Positions 41,440-51,626 are shown, counted from the first letter of the stretch. The stretch is DNA of 64,000 nucleotides from Nitzschia sp. DOCU1 (GCA_951394045.1 OX595996.1:496001-560000); one strand, 5' to 3'. Made by a program: numbers and translations. The notes: generated from the sequence alone by a model not told the origin.

Positions 41440-42490
41440 CACCCTCAGTATCGCGGAAGTTAACATTCAAAGCAATATATATGGTGCCCATGTCATAAAT
41501 GGCTTCGGGCACGGACTTCAGGGTGATAGTCACATCGTCGACAGCGTCGAGAGACTCAGCCGTGGAGGACGACGCAACAAGACTGGCGGGCCATTCGTAC
41601 TTGAGGGTGCTTAAGCCAGCATCTGAAAAAACTTTGACGGATGCCGTATCACTCATCCAGACCTTGTAGTACGGCTCGGTACTGTCGGCATAAAGCACAA
41701 TCGGAGCAGGAGACGAAACGGCTCCACCCTGGGCGACAAGGGAAAGACCAGTAGCTGGAGACGCCAGTGGGAACAAAGAAGTGGGTGCGGTTTGGTCTAC
41801 AGCATCAAATGCATTAGTGCTGCCGCTGCCTCCTGAGTTGAGTGTCTCTGTGGCGGCTGTGCCTTTGCGTTGAACGGTAATGGTGTAACTGCGTTCATAC
41901 AGAAGAACAGCAGGTAGGGAGGCGGTGTTTTTGTACATGAGCTTGGCGGCCAAAGTGAAAGTGTAGGTATCGATGCGAGGCATGTTGCCAGTACGGGACA
42001 AGGCAAATGTAACGATTCCATTGTCAATTGGAGCGACGCTGGTGCTGAATGTAGTACCGGAAGTTGAGTCGGCAACTACAGCAAAGAGATTTTCATTTTC
42101 GGTTTCCGTCCATGACCAAACCACCCAAGCGTTACCCACTGTGTCAGGAGCACCAATGCCAATGTCCGAGTCGAAAACGATTGGCACCGTAAGTGGGAGC
42201 CCGGTACCTGCCTCGTATGTAACTTGTGGGCCCGGATCCACACTGATATCTTTGAGCTATGGCATGGACGGCACCAAGAAGAAGAAAGACAAAGAATGAA
42301 ACGGGGGGAGGAGGGCAAAGCGAGTCAGAGTGCTTTACTACACAGAACGCCGAGATACAATCATTTCGTAGCCAGTAGACAATGAGCTTACCTCGAATCC
42401 AACTTGGGCTTGAGCAAGCGGAATCTCGGCGATCGTACCCAACAGTACCATAGCCAAGGGGATAACCGATCCAGAGAAACAAAACTTCAT
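41440..42490 (-). CDS. Secreted surface-type protein, copy B (3' end in assembly gap)
   Basis: Exon 1 is 42490-42392 (signal peptide MKFCFSGSVIPLAMVLLG...). Exon 2 runs from 42256 into the N gap at 41439, with a 135-bp intron. Visible exon 2 codes for the same sequence as copies A and C with one substitution I can see (Ala for Thr in IGIGAPDT). The C-terminal ~60 residues, including the basic RRNLRR motif and hydrophobic tail, are hidden. Whether B is intact cannot be told. See copy A for the protein description. Confidence 0.75.
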
Positions 42491-43250
42491 GGTGGTCGTG
42501 ATAGTGCAAGTTGTGTAGAACAAGAATGTAGGAACTTGATTTGCTGAGAGCTGTTTGTGTTCTTTCTAACCTTTTGGTTGGAAATTTTATGAGCCTTTGA
42601 TCAGGGGAAATGTTTGTTGATTGCTGTTTCAAAAGGACCATCATTGAAAATCTTTCCCAAAAGTTCCCCAAGAAGGGACTGGAATAACTATACGGCGATT
42701 GGTGATCGCCATAGTCGTAGATATCCAAGAAGGGGTGCTTCTTCGAATTCCCATTTTCGAAGTCCATGCGATCCCTGGAGGACCATCCCGTCAAAACGTG
42801 ACGAGGATGCAAGCCCCGTCGGTGTGGCATTTGTTTTTGGAGATCCCGGGTTCCTTTTCCGCACTAATTAAGCCACTTTTCTGATTATGCTATCGGGATC
42901 AATACACGAGATATTGCCTTCTTCCAATATTCTCCGGCGGGAACATTATCGGCAATTCACGTTTTAAGGAGGCGGAGGATCGCCAACAGCTGACAGTGGC
43001 AAATTGGGATTGCTCGGGCCCAAAACCTCATTCAGCCGAACTTTTCCTTGAAACTTCTTCAGTTCCATCACTATGGTATGGGCAACCCAAGAATGACAAG
43101 GATCGATTGGGGAATGGGCGTTTGAAACCTGTAAGGAGAATCCATCAGATCGCAAATCAGTAGGGCTCGTAGAACCTAAAATAATGCTGGAAGAAGAAAG
43201 AAGCCACTGGTGGTACTACTAGCTGATTCTCTTTGTTACCCCGCCGCTTA
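42491..43250 (-). promoter_or_regulatory. 5' flank of copy B, diverged homologue of the A and C flanks
   Basis: Patchy similarity to the flanks of A and C: the proximal ~120 bp are almost identical, the rest is shuffled and diverged. Homology to the C flank can be followed to about 43250 (AAGCGGNGGG..AACAAAGA against 47690). The short frames in it have no protein signature. The region probably includes the promoter. Confidence 0.5.
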
Positions 43251-43446
43251 AAACTACTACTAGATAATTCTAACTCTCATCAAGCAGCAACAACATCGCG
43301 GAAAGAAGCTATCACAGACCCGAAGAATCCAGATGATGGTGCTTGCCTGGCCGATTGTGACATGTGGCGAGCAATGACCGCAAACACCGCCACAAGAACA
43401 AAAGAACAAGTACAAGCACCACGACGAGGACGCGCATCTCCTAGGA

Positions 43447-43470
43447 CTAGTAGTAGTAGTAGTAGTAGTT
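43447..43470 (+). repeat. (TAG)n microsatellite at the 3' end of the retroelement
   Basis: About seven TAG units. On the minus strand this is a CTA tail directly following the RT remnant's 3' region, like the short repeat tails that terminate many non-LTR retrotransposons. Confidence 0.7.
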
Positions 43471-43665
43471 AGTAACATGTAGTAGTTGCAGCGAGCGCGA
43501 AGCGCGAGCCTGCAAAGGTGTAGCCGAGCTCCGTGATATCCGGAAATGGAGCTCCGGCTGCCGATGTTTAAACTATTCTATCAGGGTCGTTTGCCCTGTT
43601 TTGCATGCTTGTAGTACCAATGGCAAGTCGGCTTTGTCCAGGATTTCTTGGACACTTTTCAGCAT

Positions 43666-45020
43666 TTAGCGGAAAAGCCGAAGCCCAGCACCCTCAATCC
43701 ACTGAATCGCATGAGTGTGATTGCTGGGTGCTCGGCTTTCTCTCAAGCAGCGACTGGATGCCCTGACCAGTGCAATGCTGAGACGGGAGCGGACCATCCC
43801 CACTACCTGGGAATATGGCCGCTTCCATTTTTCGGCCAAGAGTTGGGACAGCCACTTGCCTGCCGCAACGGTCTCCTTCTCTCGCAGCCCATCCATGCTG
43901 AACACCAATGGCGTGAAGTGGCGCCAGCTTTGAAGGCAAGTCTCCAAATACTTGTCCTTCTTGGCCTTTGCCTGCTGGCCCAGCACCTTGCTTGGGTCTT
44001 TGTTTCGGAATGACCGGGCATCAGTATCCGTGATGCGGATATCAAAAATCGTCGTCATTCCTCTGGTCCAGAATCCGTGCGCAGCCACGTCGCCATGTTT
44101 CTGGGGGGATCAACCAAATACGTGCCCACAGCCAAATCAGCGCTCGTCAGTAGACTCTGCATGATCAGCCGGGTCACAGTTTTGGAATCTTCATAATTTG
44201 AATCAGCCTGCCACCCTGGAAGAGGGATGCCCAGTCCGGCAAAGCGACAGGGCAGTGCAAAGAGCTCCCAAAGGGGCTGCAAGGCACTGCTGTCTATTTC
44301 GCCAAACAGGGCCGGAAAAAAATCCTCCATGATTGCCCGTTCCACCGCCTCGAAATGTTGCTCCAGATCCGGCACCACATGCTGCAGGTAGGTCCATTCC
44401 GACTGCAAGGATTTTGTTAGGCCGGCATAGGCTGCCTGCAGAAATTTCCTTGCCACCATGCACACCGTACACCCACTCAACCACCTTGTCAAATATCCAC
44501 TCCTTGCGCAGCCCCTCTGTCCCGATAAATCCGCCAATATATCGATGCCCCTCGGCATACCAGAAATTGAAATCCTGCAGAGCTCTCCTGAGAGCTCCCT
44601 CGTTGGCCTTGGTGCAGAGGACAATGGATTTTTCCGCCTCCGGAAAATAGCCGCAACGTGGCCCCTGGACTTTGAGCATCCGAAATGCCTGCCCTATTTT
44701 AGAAGCTTTGGCTGCCATGGCGCCATTGTCGGCATACCACAGCTGCACTGCTTCGGGCACAGCATCTCGGATGTTCCTGGCCAGTGGGACCAGGGCTAGT
44801 CCATACAATAGCATGGAGAGTGGATCGCCTTGAGTGACTCCCTCCCGTGAGAGAAGAAACTCACAGTGTCCATCTCGTCCACGCAGCACCAAAATTGCCG
44901 AATGCCGGTAGGCATTTAAAGCCATCCGGGCTCCGGCCGGCCACAGATGCCGGACAGTCCACAGAATTCGGTTGCCAACATCGACAGGAAGCGCTGCCCA
45001 ATTCGTCCTTTCGGCACTTT
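43666..45020 (-). pseudogene. Reverse transcriptase pseudogene with two frameshifts
   Basis: Frame 1 (from about 45020 to 44450) has NWAALPVDVGNRILWTVRHL, SREGVTQGDPLSMLLYGLAL (RT motif 4/B) and LWYADNGAMAAK (motif C, with Asn in place of the second catalytic Asp). The protein continues in frame 2 from about 44450 (AYAGLTKSLQSEWTYLQHV) to about 44085, then in frame 3 (MTTIFDIRITDTDARSF to RASSRCLRESRAP) ending at 43666. The region between frames 2 and 3 appears shortened. The 5' part (endonuclease and the first RT motifs) is missing. It is inactive on three counts: truncation, frameshifts, and YADN. Confidence 0.8.
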
Positions 45021-45602
45021 GTATCGTTGTGGAGTGGGATTTCCAAAACCAGGATCAGTGGCAGGCAACTGAACTTCGGGACGAATGACATACTCCAGGG
45101 GAGTCCCTTCGGTTCCATAGGAAGAGCCAATCCAAGATTCAATGTCTTCGATCGTTTCCCTAGACTTTTTGCCGATAGTAAACTTGTCCGGTAGGGTAGG
45201 GTTGCCGTCCTTCTTCACCCTATCCAAATCAATTTTGAACTTCCACAATTTGGTCAAACGACCAAGTGTAGCATCGGCGACAACAAATTCCCTCTGGACC
45301 ATCTCCATGTAACGAATGTAGTAAGCCAATTGGCGAAAGCGCTTCTGCTGATTGGTCCCCATGAAGGTACTGGGGTTGTTGATCTCCACATTGTTGTTGT
45401 TGAGTATGGTACCGCCAGGACGGCGGATGGCAGAAAACAAAGCATCCAACTCATCCTCATCAACGATACCTTTCACATCATCAAACTTCGAGTAACCCTG
45501 CCAGGCCAATGCCTCAACAATCTCAGGATCAAAAGCAAGAACGTTGCCAAGGTAATTAGCAAATTCCTGCACAGCAGGATCAACAGCAGCAGCAGCCATC
45601 AT
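45015..45602 (-). pseudogene. Gag-like fragment of a copia-type element
   Basis: The frame starts MMAAAAVDPAVQEFANYLGN (ATG 45602) and runs about 195 residues through RRPGGTI, RFRQLAYYIRYMEMVQREF and EDIESWIGSSYGTEGTPLEYV before losing recognisable homology where the RT sequence begins. This block order is what I know from Gag N-terminal regions of diatom Ty1/copia (CoDi) elements. Protease, integrase and RT of copia type are absent. The reading frame runs on across the junction and stops at 44916. Confidence 0.65.
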
Positions 45603-45635
45603 AACGATAAGGAGGCAAGATAACGCAACAAGTTG

Positions 45636-45818
45636 TCAAGAAACAAGGGTCTCGGTGTGAGGGAAAACGCAAACATCATCGCAAGAACGGCAAAACATCG
45701 AGCCGAGATGCAAGCTATCGGTATTGGAATGCAGCACATCTTCTGGAATTTCCTTTTCACATTTGTGACATCTGATTGGCTCATAGGATGAGAGATAGAG
45801 TGACACGTCACCATTCAT
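45636..45818 (-). CDS. Possible 60-residue Cys-rich (zinc-ribbon-like) protein
   Basis: ATG at 45818; 60 residues with C17-x2-C20, then C43-x2-C46-x3-C50, the spacing of a two-knuckle zinc ribbon or treble clef. It ends 33 bp before the Gag-like fragment on the same strand, so it could be part of the element's leader or a neighbouring small gene. The short length means it may be chance; the paired CxxC motifs are the only support. Confidence 0.3.
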   Translation of the reverse strand: MNGDVSLYLSSYEPIRCHKCEKEIPEDVLHSNTDSLHLGSMFCRSCDDVCVFPHTETLVS

Positions 45819-46437
45819 ATATGCCCATCAAGACGGAAGCATATGTTCCATCTGACGTAGCCAATTTTACTTAGGGGTTTCTCTGGTTTCCAAGACCTTC
45901 ATTGCCGTATATCATGCCGGAGTGAACCCGTGCTGCCGCGCTCCGAGCATAGAGTGCTTGTGGGTGCATCCACCCGTGTGGCGAGATGGCTGTGCATGCC
46001 CGAGGCGAGCAACACCAGCTGAATCGTCGTTTCGCGATGCTCGACACGAAACATGGTTGATGACCATGAGCCTCTATCTTTTCGCTCTTTCGCCGACTCT
46101 CCCTTCATCAATCGAAGAGCCAGGTATTGTCAAAACCTCCCCAGATATTGTGATTAGCATTTCTGTCTGATAAACCGAGAAATCATCGACTGAGCATTAC
46201 AAAAATTTCCCCATGGAGGATTTCAGCATTTCGCGCATCGCCCTCCCTTGAAATAACCGCCAACGTTAGCATTGCCAACTCTTGAGGGCAATAATGAGGA
46301 ATTCTAAATTTTTATATAAGTAATACAATCCGGAATGAAATATAACACCGAGAACCGAGGTTCCCGCCACAAAACTTGGATTCCACGATCAACATCCGAC
46401 ACAAATGACTGAACCAATTTGTATCTAATTTGCACCA

Positions 46438-46558
46438 GATAGTAATTAGTTGCTACTGAGCCCGTTCTGGCTTGGGCCATGCGTAGAATCACTCGGTAAC
46501 CATTCTTCGTGGCATTGCAATAAAGGATATCAAAAGATCTTCAGGCCAAATGTAAGTG
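46438..46558 (+). repeat. Diverged direct repeat, unit 1
   Basis: Starts with AGTAATTAGTTGCTACTGAGC, a 21-bp stretch found again at about 46829, followed by about 100 bp of recognisable but diverged similarity (ATCAAAAG, TGTAAGTGG). Confidence 0.65.
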
Positions 46559-46828
46559 GCAACGAGATATTGGGCAGCAAAACCTCGGATTGGACTAAAA
46601 GGACCAAATATCATTGAAGTTTGGCGCCCTGCCTCGTTACAAATCCATAGCAAGATGACAAAACAAACTATACTGGCGACTTATTAAACGTCTAAAGAGT
46701 ACGTGTGTTCATTATCACAACTTGAAACGGTCTGTAGCAAAAGTTTCATGACTTCTTCTGACCGTGCTCTATAACACGGCGCATCGCGCGTCACTGATGC
46801 AGTATTTTACGCGTAATTTGTACGTAGT

Positions 46829-46945
46829 CAGTAATTAGTTGCTACTGAGCTGAGTTTGGCTTCTCAGGCATAGTAACTTTCGGGATCCATTCTTTAAGGG
46901 AAGACGAAAAAGATTATCAAAAGGATTTCACGCCGGATGTAAGTG
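46829..46945 (+). repeat. Diverged direct repeat, unit 2
   Basis: Second unit of the repeat at 46438, with the same opening 21 bp and the same order of shared words. Confidence 0.65.
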
Positions 46946-47063
46946 GTGAAGACTAGTGAGCATCAACACCATTGCACCCTGGTCCCAGTAGGCCTTGGTA
47001 ATAAACCTACGTGCGTGCATGCTCGTGACTGGTTAGTCTCGAAGGGAAATTGCTGAAAAATCG

Positions 47064-47175
47064 ACTTTGCACCAATGCGAGATAAGTGTTATGCGACTCC
47101 ACGGGAGCATTCCTTTTACTATCATAGAGACAGATCTAAAGCCTCGTAACACTTATCTTGAATTGGTGCAAAGTT
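47064..47175. repeat. Short foldback (MITE-like) element
   Basis: ACTTTGCACCAAT followed by AGATAAGTGTTA at 47064-47092 is the inverse of 47145-47175, with two or three mismatches and a ~50-bp loop. The RNA or DNA strand could form a ~30-bp stem. It could be a MITE or a small hairpin RNA source. Confidence 0.6.
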
Positions 47176-47465
47176 ACAGTTAGTCAAAGCTACTTAGGGA
47201 AACGAGTCGGAAATGCAGTTATCCAAGTCCTACACAAATTTTAGTATACGTTCAGCGGAGTGCGCCTGCCAGATGACTCGTTATTTTTGCGCGCCTGTCA
47301 GACGTGCTATGAAATTTTTGTAATGTGACGCCGAGCCACTCAAAACGTAACAACAGTACATAATAAAAGTCATCACAACAAAAATATTATGGCGTTACCG
47401 CACGGGATACGGACAACCGGCTTGACTAACTAGACTAAACCATGCCACTCCTTCGGGGAAATAAC

Positions 47466-47648
47466 GAAAGGAAAGACCCCGCCGCGGCACAGCAACTTGA
47501 AGGGTGGGGTTCGCGAAGAGGAATATGATCCATCACTCCGAGCGCAGACAACGAGAGCGATCCTCGGTTCGTTCTTGCTGTTGTGTTCATCTACCGTAAT
47601 AGCTTGTTGTGCAGAGCTCTCTGGTTTGAAAAAGGAAGAAAGATCGCC
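47466..47648 (+). repeat. Segment E, copy upstream of surface gene C
   Basis: Matches 41060-41239 in the same orientation. Here it lies about 830 bp upstream of gene C and is followed by about 45 bp without a match in A or B before the shared flank starts. Confidence 0.85.
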
Positions 47649-47761
47649 TCATATGTTTTTGAAGCGTGTTCTTCTTGGGACAATTGTTTTCAAGCGGGGA
47701 AACAAAGATAATCCGGCCGATTACTGGTAGGATGTCATGGCTTTCTTCTTCTACTAGCCCT

Positions 47762-49973
47762 ATTACTGGTGTGCGATCCGATGGATTCTCTTTGCAGATT
47801 TCAAACGCCCATTCCCCAATCGATTCTTGTTATCGGATTGCCATAAGATGATTCTGAAGGAGTTTCAAGGAAAAGTTCGGCTGAATGAGGCTTTGGGCCC
47901 GATCAATCCCAAATTTGCAGCTCGCAGCCGTTGGGGCGAACCTCCGCCGTACCAGGTCAGCCAAAAGGCCGATACTATCACGCCGAGGAACATAGAAGGC
48001 ATGACTGCATGTTGATCCACACCGCATAATGCAGAGGCGAAGCGGCTTAATTACTTCTGAAAGGGACCCCGGGATCTCCAAACCAAATGCCGAACCGACC
48101 GGGGGGGGGCAGCCTCCTCTCGTCACAATTTGACGGGATGGTCCTCCAGGGATCGCCTGGCATAATTGTCGTTGCCACACGTTACTTCTAGCGTCTACAA
48201 AATGGAAGCTTGTCCGAACAAGACCTATAACTTCTTCGATAGTTTGAATCCGAAGCAGCCCTTCGGCACTCCCCCACTCCATCATTGGGGAACACCTGGG
48301 AATGATCGCGTTGCTGTTTCGTCCAAGCAAAGGGCCTTTTGAAACAGCAATCAACAAACATTTCCCCTGATCAAAGGCTCATAAAATTTCCAACCAAAAG
48401 GTTAGAAAGAACACAAACAGCTCTCAGCAAATCAAGTTCCTACATTCTTGTTCTACACAACTTGCACTATCACGACCACCATGAAGTTTTGTTTCTCTAG
48501 ATCGGTTATCCCCTTGGCTATGGTACTGTTGGGTACGATCGCCGAGATTCCGCTTGCTCAAGCCCAAGTTGGATTCGAGGTAAGCTCATTGTCTACTAGC
48601 TACGAAATGACTGTATCTCGGCGTAGTAACGCACTCTGACTCACTTTGCCCTCCTCCCCCCGTTTCATTCTTTGTCTTTCTTCTTCTTGGTGCCGTCCAT
48701 GCCATAGCTCAAAGATATCAGTGTGGATCCGGGCCCACAAGTTACATACGAGGCAGGTACCGGGCTCCCACTTACGGTGCCAATCGTTTTCGACTCGGAC
48801 ATTGGCATTGGTACTCCTGACACAGTGGGTAACGCTTGGGTGGTTTGGTCATGGACGGAAACCGAAAATGAAAATCTCTTTGCTGTAGTTGCCGACTCAA
48901 CTTCCGGTACTACATTCAGCACCAGCGTCGCTCCAATTGACAATGGAATCGTTACATTTGCCTTGTCCCGTACTGGCAACATGCCTCGCATCGATACCTA
49001 CACTTTCACTTTGGCCGCCAAGCTCATGTACAAAAACACCGCCTCCCTACCTGCTGTTCTTCTGTATGAACGCAGTTACACCATTACCGTTCAACGCAAA
49101 GGCACAGCCGCCACAGAGACACTCAACTCAGGAGGCAGCGGCAGCACTAATGCATTTGATGCTGTAGACCAAACCGCACCCACTTCTTTGTTCCCACTGG
49201 CGTCTCCAGCTACTGGTCTTTCCCTTGTCGCCCAGGGTGGAGCCGTTTCGTCTCCTGCTCCGATTGTGCTTTATGCCGACAGTACCGAGCCGTACTACAA
49301 GGTCTGGATGAGTGATACGGCATCCGTCAAAGTTTTTTCAGATGCTGGCTTAAGCACCCTCAAGTACGAATGGCCCGCCAGTCTTGTTGCGTCGTCCTCC
49401 ACGGCTGAGTCTCTCGACGCTGTCGACGATGTGACTATCACCCTGAAGTCCGTGCCCGAAGCCATTTATGACATGGGCACCATATATATTGCTTTGAATG
49501 TTAACTTCCGCGATACTGAGGGTGGTCGCCGCAACTTGCGCCGCTTGGAGGACGCGAAAGGCGAAGAACAAAAGGCATCCGTTGTTGCCGAAGTTCAAAT
49601 GATTTCCGACAAGAACTCCGGCTCGTACCAATTCAAGATTTTGGGCTTTTACTCTGTCAGTACCGTTGCTGGAGCTGCTGCAGCTCTTCTCCTTTAAAGG
49701 TGAATTCTTATCATCTGGTGGACCATACTGGTGGTCCGCCTGGAGATCTAAACGTTATGCTACACGGAAATACAAGATACAAGATCGATGTACAATAAAG
49801 TCATAAAAAGAATAAGAATATAGATTCATTTGAAACGCTTGCTTCGTCAACAATTAGAAAGATATTGCATTTTCATCTGCAGGCGGCCTTTCACCTACTA
49901 TACTTTGCCAACGAATAACGTCGAGTATTGAAGCCATGCTGGTTGAGACTGCACGATTCCCGGGGTCGATTAT
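47762..49973 (+). repeat. Arm C of the ~2.2-kb inverted segmental duplication
   Basis: Inverse of 36572-38782. The 5' flank inside it (47762-48480) has no supported gene and probably contains the promoter. Similarity to the flank of B extends further left, to about 47690. Confidence 0.9.
48481..49697 (+). CDS. Secreted surface-type protein, copy C
   Basis: Exons 48481-48579 and 48708-49697, with a 128-bp intron; 362 residues. The start lies in CGACCACCATGAAG. The signal peptide MKFCFSRSVIPLAMVLLG... differs from A (SGT) and B (SGS) at one or two residues. The mature protein appears identical to A: Thr/Val-rich beta-type sequence, RRNLRRLED basic motif and hydrophobic C-terminal tail. A TACAATAAAGTC motif about 95 bp after the stop could be the polyadenylation signal. 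This copy looks intact; its 3' flank carries a relic of the acyltransferase gene's 5' end. Confidence 0.85.
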
Positions 49974-49984
49974 CTCCGATACTA

Positions 49985-50040
49985 TGCTGATCATACTTTC
50001 GTTCAACAATGCTTTGGTTGATAGTGGTCATTTGCGATAG
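49985..50040 (+). pseudogene. Relic of the E2-like acyltransferase 5' end
   Basis: On the plus strand this reads LIILSFNNALVDSGHLR then stop, matching the first residues of the acyltransferase at 51369 (IILAFNNALVDNGHLR) with about five base differences. The sequence before it also resembles the acyltransferase's 5' flank. Confidence 0.8.
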
Positions 50041-50556
50041 GAAAGATACAAAGGGGTGTGATAGGACCATCAGAAAATACCTATGGTCACGCTTGGGTTC
50101 GTACTAGTAGTTGAGCTCGTGCTGTTTAAACATACGGTCTTCTTCTTCTTGTTGTTGTTCTTGCTTCTGCTGACGAGGAATATTTTTACAGTATTACTAC
50201 TACCCGTAGTATGACTACGATACACGTAGCTTCTCGATTGTGGTAGAGGTGGAGTTCGGTTAGAAGCAACAGTCTAACACTTCGGACGGAAAGAAGCATC
50301 TGCTAGTAGATGAGCCGACTATCTACTACTACTCTACTAGCAACCGCTAGAGTGCCAGGTATGCGTACCGGCTTTAAAATCCGACGGTAAGTAAAATACC
50401 TAGTATTTATCGTACGTGGCAGATTATGTAGTTCGATGAGGTCGCGTTGCTCATACTATCCACGCCGGCCGGTCCGAACATCGTCACACCACTTTCTGAA
50501 CTTCTTGCTCACGGGGAGTTCGGTTTTGCGTTTCGTTGCTGTGCTTGAAATTTCTT
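50041..50556. other. Intergenic stretch, nothing recognised
   Basis: TAG/CTA-rich sequence between the relic and the 3' end of the acyltransferase gene. No ORF or repeat is supported. Confidence 0.4.
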
Positions 50557-51369
50557 CTATTCTTCGACGAGAAGACTTCCCTTTTCAATCAACTCAACAA
50601 AGTGACTAGCAAATCGAGCCGCTGGTGCCCCATCGACAATATCATGATCAAAAGCCACGGTGATGCATACAAATTCTCGAACACCAATGCTTTCTCCGTC
50701 CTCAAGAACGGCTGGCTTTTTGTGGATCCCTCCGACAGTGACACCAGTGGTGTGAATCGGCAAATGCGCTATGCACCAGCCGCCGTGACCCTTACCGAGC
50801 ATCATTCCTACCGATGTTAGCATGATGGTTCCGCAGTTCTTTTGGATATTCTCGGGGCTACTCATCATCCAACGGAAAAAGAGCATACGAACCCATCGCG
50901 GAATCTTGGTGGCGAGTTTCACAAAGTTGCCGCTCTTTTGTTCGCTTTGTTCAGGGTTATTTTTGATGTTATGAATCTCTTCACTGATATCTTGAACTGT
51001 TCTTTTGTTGGCGTTGCGAATCACATGGGGAATGGCGACCCCGCCTTTGTCATTCTTGGCTTCAATCATGGTCGATACGTGAACGTCGTGGAAATTGACT
51101 TGCTTATTCCATCCGACTTTGTATCCTTGGACTCTGGGTTCTTGTTCCACTGCCCTGGCTAGGCACGCCACCAGATATGCCGTGAAGGAGAGATTAATGG
51201 GTTTCTTCGGCTGCTCTTCACTGGAAGCAGCATTTGGTTGTTCCTGCTCAGCAGCCACACTTCTTTCCCGCATGATTTTCAGAGCTTTGGTCACGTCCAC
51301 TTCAGCGAGACCATACCGCAAATGACCATTATCAACCAAAGCATTGTTGAACGCAAGTATGATAAACAT
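50557..51369 (-). CDS. 2-oxoacid dehydrogenase E2-like acyltransferase, catalytic domain only
   Basis: 270 residues, ATG at 51369, stop at 50557. It has the CoA-dependent acyltransferase fold marks: YGLAEVDVTKAL, INLSFTAYLVACLARAVEQ, VSTMIEAKNDKGGVAIPHVIRNA and the C-terminal active-site box FDHDIVDGAPAARFASHFVELI (H-x3-D-G). There is no lipoyl or E1/E3-binding domain, so it is not a normal pyruvate-dehydrogenase E2. It resembles stand-alone bacterial-type E2-like acyltransferases. The acyl acceptor is unknown. The N-terminus is slightly short (first beta strand only) and may be truncated or begin in an unseen exon. Its 5' flank is duplicated with the surface-protein 3' flank (see 49985 and 51627). 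Confidence 0.8.
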   Translation of the reverse strand: MFIILAFNNALVDNGHLRYGLAEVDVTKALKIMRERSVAAEQEQPNAASSEEQPKKPINLSFTAYLVACLARAVEQEPRVQGYKVGWNKQVNFHDVHVSTMIEAKNDKGGVAIPHVIRNANKRTVQDISEEIHNIKNNPEQSEQKSGNFVKLATKIPRWVRMLFFRWMMSSPENIQKNCGTIMLTSVGMMLGKGHGGWCIAHLPIHTTGVTVGGIHKKPAVLEDGESIGVREFVCITVAFDHDIVDGAPAARFASHFVELIEKGSLLVEE

Positions 51370-51626
51370 ATCTAATACAGTCGGGAGAAAGTCTCCTCCA
51401 TGGTTTCACTATTTGACTTTATTATTCGTTGGCATAAGTAGATTAGGTGAAGGGCCGTCTGCAGATGCAAATACAATATCTTTCTATCGTTTCAAATGAA
51501 TCTATATTCTTTTTCTTTTATGACTTTATTGTACATCGATCTTGTATCTTGTTTTTCCGTGTAGCACAACGTTTAGATCTCCAGGCGGACCACCAGTATG
51601 GTCCACCAGATGATAAGGATTCACCG

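Larger units (their letters stand above)
43471..45602 (-). mobile_element. Composite retroelement remnant (RT part plus Gag part)
   Basis: On the minus strand: a Gag-like fragment (45602 to ~45015), then reverse-transcriptase sequence (~45020 to 43666) in three frames, then a ~190-bp 3' region with a GCGAGCGCGAAGCGCGAGC palindrome, and a CTA-repeat tail. No LTRs are visible. The RT resembles non-LTR-type RTs; the Gag piece resembles the Gag N-terminus of diatom copia elements. The unit is therefore a nested or template-switched chimera and non-functional. Confidence 0.75.
45819..47465. other. 1.6-kb AT-rich stretch with small repeats, no gene
   Basis: No ORF with protein character. It contains a diverged direct repeat (46438/46829) and a foldback element (47064-47175), listed separately. 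It may be decayed transposon sequence. Confidence 0.45.

Noticed and set aside
41174..41614. Frames running through the N gap
   Set aside because: Translations of ambiguous bases; not evidence of coding.
46000..47465. Searching for LTRs belonging to the Gag fragment
   Set aside because: No pair of long direct repeats brackets the fragment; the 46438/46829 repeat is too short and diverged and does not flank it.
47497..47730. 77-codon frame in segment E
   Set aside because: Repeated with the segment, but short, Cys/Ser-rich and without homology; in the other copy it runs into the gap.
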